Positions 61,440 to 64,000 of a stretch of DNA of 64,000 nucleotides are shown piece after piece. The notes under the pieces were generated by a model. It had not been told where the DNA came from, searched no databases, and saw only the letters and a list, made by a program, of their open reading frames with translations. The DNA comes from Astropecten irregularis. Lineage: Eukaryota > Echinodermata > Asteroidea > Paxillosida > Astropectinidae. A program made the translations under genes and the position numbers. Location: NCBI GenBank assembly GCA_963971285.1, contig OZ020265.1, positions 5,682,270 through 5,746,269 of the forward strand, in the 5' to 3' direction. Within the stretch, counting starts at the first letter, position 1; each line of letters starts with the position of its first letter.

Positions 61440-61780
61440 CTACCTTTATTTTCATATTCAACATCTTTCTTAAAATTCAGAAACGTAGAACAAAGATTCA
61501 TTTTTTTCACTTAAACAATTATTAGCTCTTAAAAAATGGAATCACCAATCCCGATCAAAACGTTTCTTTTTCTTGAAGGTATGTTTGCTTGCACTCTATT
61601 TTTACGTTTTATATAGAAGATGTCGTTACGCAATCGAAAACTATATGTCAGCACAAAGTCATCATGAACAAGTTCAAATATTATGTACTTAACTGTTTTA
61701 TCTTTGAAACATGAAGTGGTTGAAACATAAAGTGTGTATTAGTTGTTTTGAAACGTGTGACGTTTAAAATACGGCCGATT
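61440..61780. repeat. About 1-kb tandem repeat, partial copy c
   Basis: TTCTTAAAATTCAGAAACGT, then CGTTACGCAATCGAAAACT, match the second half of copies a and b. Confidence 0.65.
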
Positions 61781-61781
61781 G

Positions 61782-61912
61782 ACAAAAGTGCGCCACCATG
61801 AGTTTGCAAGGAGTTGGCCAATCACAATGCGCGGAAATGCGCATGTGGAAAGATGCACAGTTTGTCGACAAATTGGCCAACGCGGTGCAGACTCATGGTG
61901 GCGTACTATTGT
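61782..61912. mobile_element. Palindromic MITE, second copy
   Basis: ACAAAAGTGCGCCACCATGA at one end; reversed, CACAATAGTACGCCACCATG at the other; TTGGCCAAT words inside. Relative of 49190-49322. The 63-codon ORF across it is not a gene. Confidence 0.65.
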
Positions 61913-61941
61913 GAAACGCTCGAAATGGAAGTGCGTTTAGG

Positions 61942-62190
61942 TCACGGACGTCATAAAAAAAAACCTGGACTGGCAATACTCCCTATATGCCCACATTGTC
62001 ACTGAAGCCACAAGCATCCGTCTTGGAGGGCCAAATACAAAGGTAATACAAAGACGAGCTCACCATTGTTAGTTTAATCCGCCTGACAACAATAATGACC
62101 GCATTGTATCTGGCACGGTAAGATGGTCGCCGGTGGCTTCAGTTGATACAAAATCATTGCAAGTCCAGATTTTTTTATAACGTCCGTGGT
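61942..62190. mobile_element. MITE with TCACGGACGT terminal inverted repeats
   Basis: Left TCACGGACGTCATAAAAAA and CTGGACTGGCAAT; right, reversed, CCACGGACGTTATAAAAAAA and CTGGACTTGCAAT. Inner arms with GAAGCCAC also pair. Noncoding. Confidence 0.7.
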
Positions 62191-64000
62191 TAAGGTTATA
62201 TCAAACAGTTTTCCAAATATTATTGGAGATATGGGTTCCATTAATTAGCAGCTTTCTTATAGCACACGTTCAAATAAATTATGAATGTATAAAGATTATC
62301 AATTTCACCCATTTGGTAAATCGAAAAAGACTTCTGCGTGAGTGGAACATCATTGTTAAAATCATTACTAGAAATATGGAGGACGGACAGACACAATATC
62401 AATAGCGATATTAAAAGGTCAAAATGTATCTTTAAAATTACCCGAAAAGACTAACTGATAGAAAAGACTCGTTAAAAACGACAACAAATCCTTAATTCGT
62501 TCGAAAATTCCTAAAAATGGAAATACTTATCGCTTACAGACCGGTAAAATAACTTACGAATGAAATAATTATTCTTTCCAATGAAACGCCCTCAGGGTCC
62601 GAGATGTTGCCAACGATGATAAGAGAAAAGTATGGGGCGCCAAGAATGCAAAGTGAAAATAGATGAATCTCATTTTGTATCGAAATTTGTTGGAAACAAA
62701 ACAGACGATAAATGATGCATTTGTGATGGCTAGAAAGTTTGCAAATACAAATTGCATACAGTCACGACATATTGCTGTGTACGTTGTCGTGGACAGGTCC
62801 GATGTGACCCCAACCGAAAGGTCATGAAGCATGCGCACTTTGTGAATAAGAAATCAGTTATTTGGCACCGCCAACATTCGGATGGAGGTTCGAATCCCCA
62901 TTCTGTTCATTGGATTTTCCGCGTCAACGCCGAAAAGCCTTTATTTTTGTTCTGATTTTGTTTTAGTTTTTCTTCCTCTTCTTCTTCTTGTCGTCAAGGC
63001 CCATGGACTTTGTACACGTTTTGTTCGGACACCCACTTTGGTCAATTTTAAGCAGTCAATCTTAACTAAACTTGGTCCATGTAAAGTTCTTATAGGGTAG
63101 ATGCGTGCCCAACACTTACGTCATCATGACGTCATCAGGTGCCTAATTACAAAGAATTTAGTTTTAATAATTACAATCTTTAAAAATCAACAACAAATCA
63201 AACATTAGAGATATCAAGTAGATTCTTCCGACAAATGACAATGTGTTAGGGTTAGCTCCTCATTTAAAAGTGGTAAGAGCTAGGATCACGATTCTTTCAC
63301 CAAATGTCAATATAAGGGAAGTACTTTCGTTGTGACACATTAATATTAGTACGTTGGGAAGCAATTTATATCATATGCGGAAAAGCCTTATGTGCTGTTT
63401 ACAACAGCCATAAATGTCTAGTTTTTTGTCCTTTTCCCTTCTAAAAAAAGCTACATTGAATAAATACCCAAACAAAAACTCACACAAACAAAAACCATTA
63501 AATAGTTATAAACAATAGAACAATTACATCTTAAAATTACATTTACATTTTGAAGTGTTATTTAGAAGTAAAGATAAAATATCACCTTGTATAAGTTTAT
63601 AATATTTGCACCAAATTAAAACTGCGTATGATGTAATGAAAACGCCTTTAAAAACGGCGTATGGTATTTGTGTTCGAATAAAGAGCTTGAATCGTGTGTG
63701 GAAGAATATGAATTAAAAATCTGCATCGTTTTTTTCAAGGAAGCACGGAGTACGGTGTAAAATGGACGAGAAGGTTATAAAAAATACTTTAATTTAAAAA
63801 TATTCTCTTACGCCCATATATCACTGAATGTCTTAGGTATTGTGTAGTTGAATAGTACAAATTCTTCTCTGTAGCGGTAGATGATTTTCGGTAAAAGTTC
63901 AGCAGGGAGTTGAGAGTAAAACAGTTTCAGTACATCCTTGGCAGAGCTGAATTTATGGTGAAGGGGAGGTCTCGACTTTATCGATGCCGATCTTCTTAAA
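62191..64000. other. AT-rich noncoding tail of the window
   Basis: No gene recognised on either strand. A GGTTCGAATCCCC at 62887-62899 is a Pol III box B, probably another SINE fragment. A TGACGTCA at about 63129 stands alone. Confidence 0.4.

Overview
The window is eukaryotic, almost certainly from a marine invertebrate deuterostome; an echinoderm such as a sea star is my best guess. GT-AG introns split one large gene into small phase-matched exons, and the rest is packed with animal retroelements (Gypsy-type LTR, Penelope-like, DIRS-type with an SGNH hydrolase, CR1/L2-like LINE), tRNA-derived SINEs and many MITEs. The species call is an inference from domain content and repeat style.

Layout. 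1-6.3 kb: wreckage of two Gypsy-type LTR elements in opposite orientation. The LTR of the second was split by an inverted-repeat Penelope-like element (PLE) flanked by a 14-bp target duplication. 6.3-17.2 kb: no gene found, but a 2-kb direct repeat, SINEs, a CATGT-type microsatellite and a cluster of TTAA-flanked MITEs. 17.2-20.3 kb: a decayed DIRS-type element on the minus strand (RT, RNase H, tyrosine recombinase, SGNH hydrolase). 20.3-26.6 kb: a duplicated segment carrying two PAN/fibrinogen-domain pseudogenes, plus a 5'-truncated PLE with a perfect 13-bp target duplication and a hammerhead ribozyme motif.

26.8-56.7 kb: the one convincing host gene, on the plus strand. I reconstruct 41 coding exons giving about 2,481 residues, and the reading frame stays open across every junction. 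The product is a leucine-rich-repeat G-protein-coupled receptor of the type C (relaxin-receptor / GRL101-like) class. Its order is signal peptide, CUB-like, CUB, LDLa, CUB, two LDLa, then eight tandem copies of a 150-residue module (a CUB split over two exons plus a shortened LDLa-like exon), one more CUB, two LDLa, LRRNT, five LRRs, cysteine hinge and seven transmembrane helices. One repeat unit is duplicated with no difference seen over 2,173 bp. A PLE fragment inside the unit introns records the order of duplication. Differences between units cluster at two short loops, as if the ectodomain were diversifying its binding surface.

56.7-64 kb: the 3' flank, with an approximately 1-kb tandem repeat split by a 5'-truncated LINE, then SINE and MITE copies and a long palindrome derived from a PLE end. 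No further host gene was recognised after 56,667.
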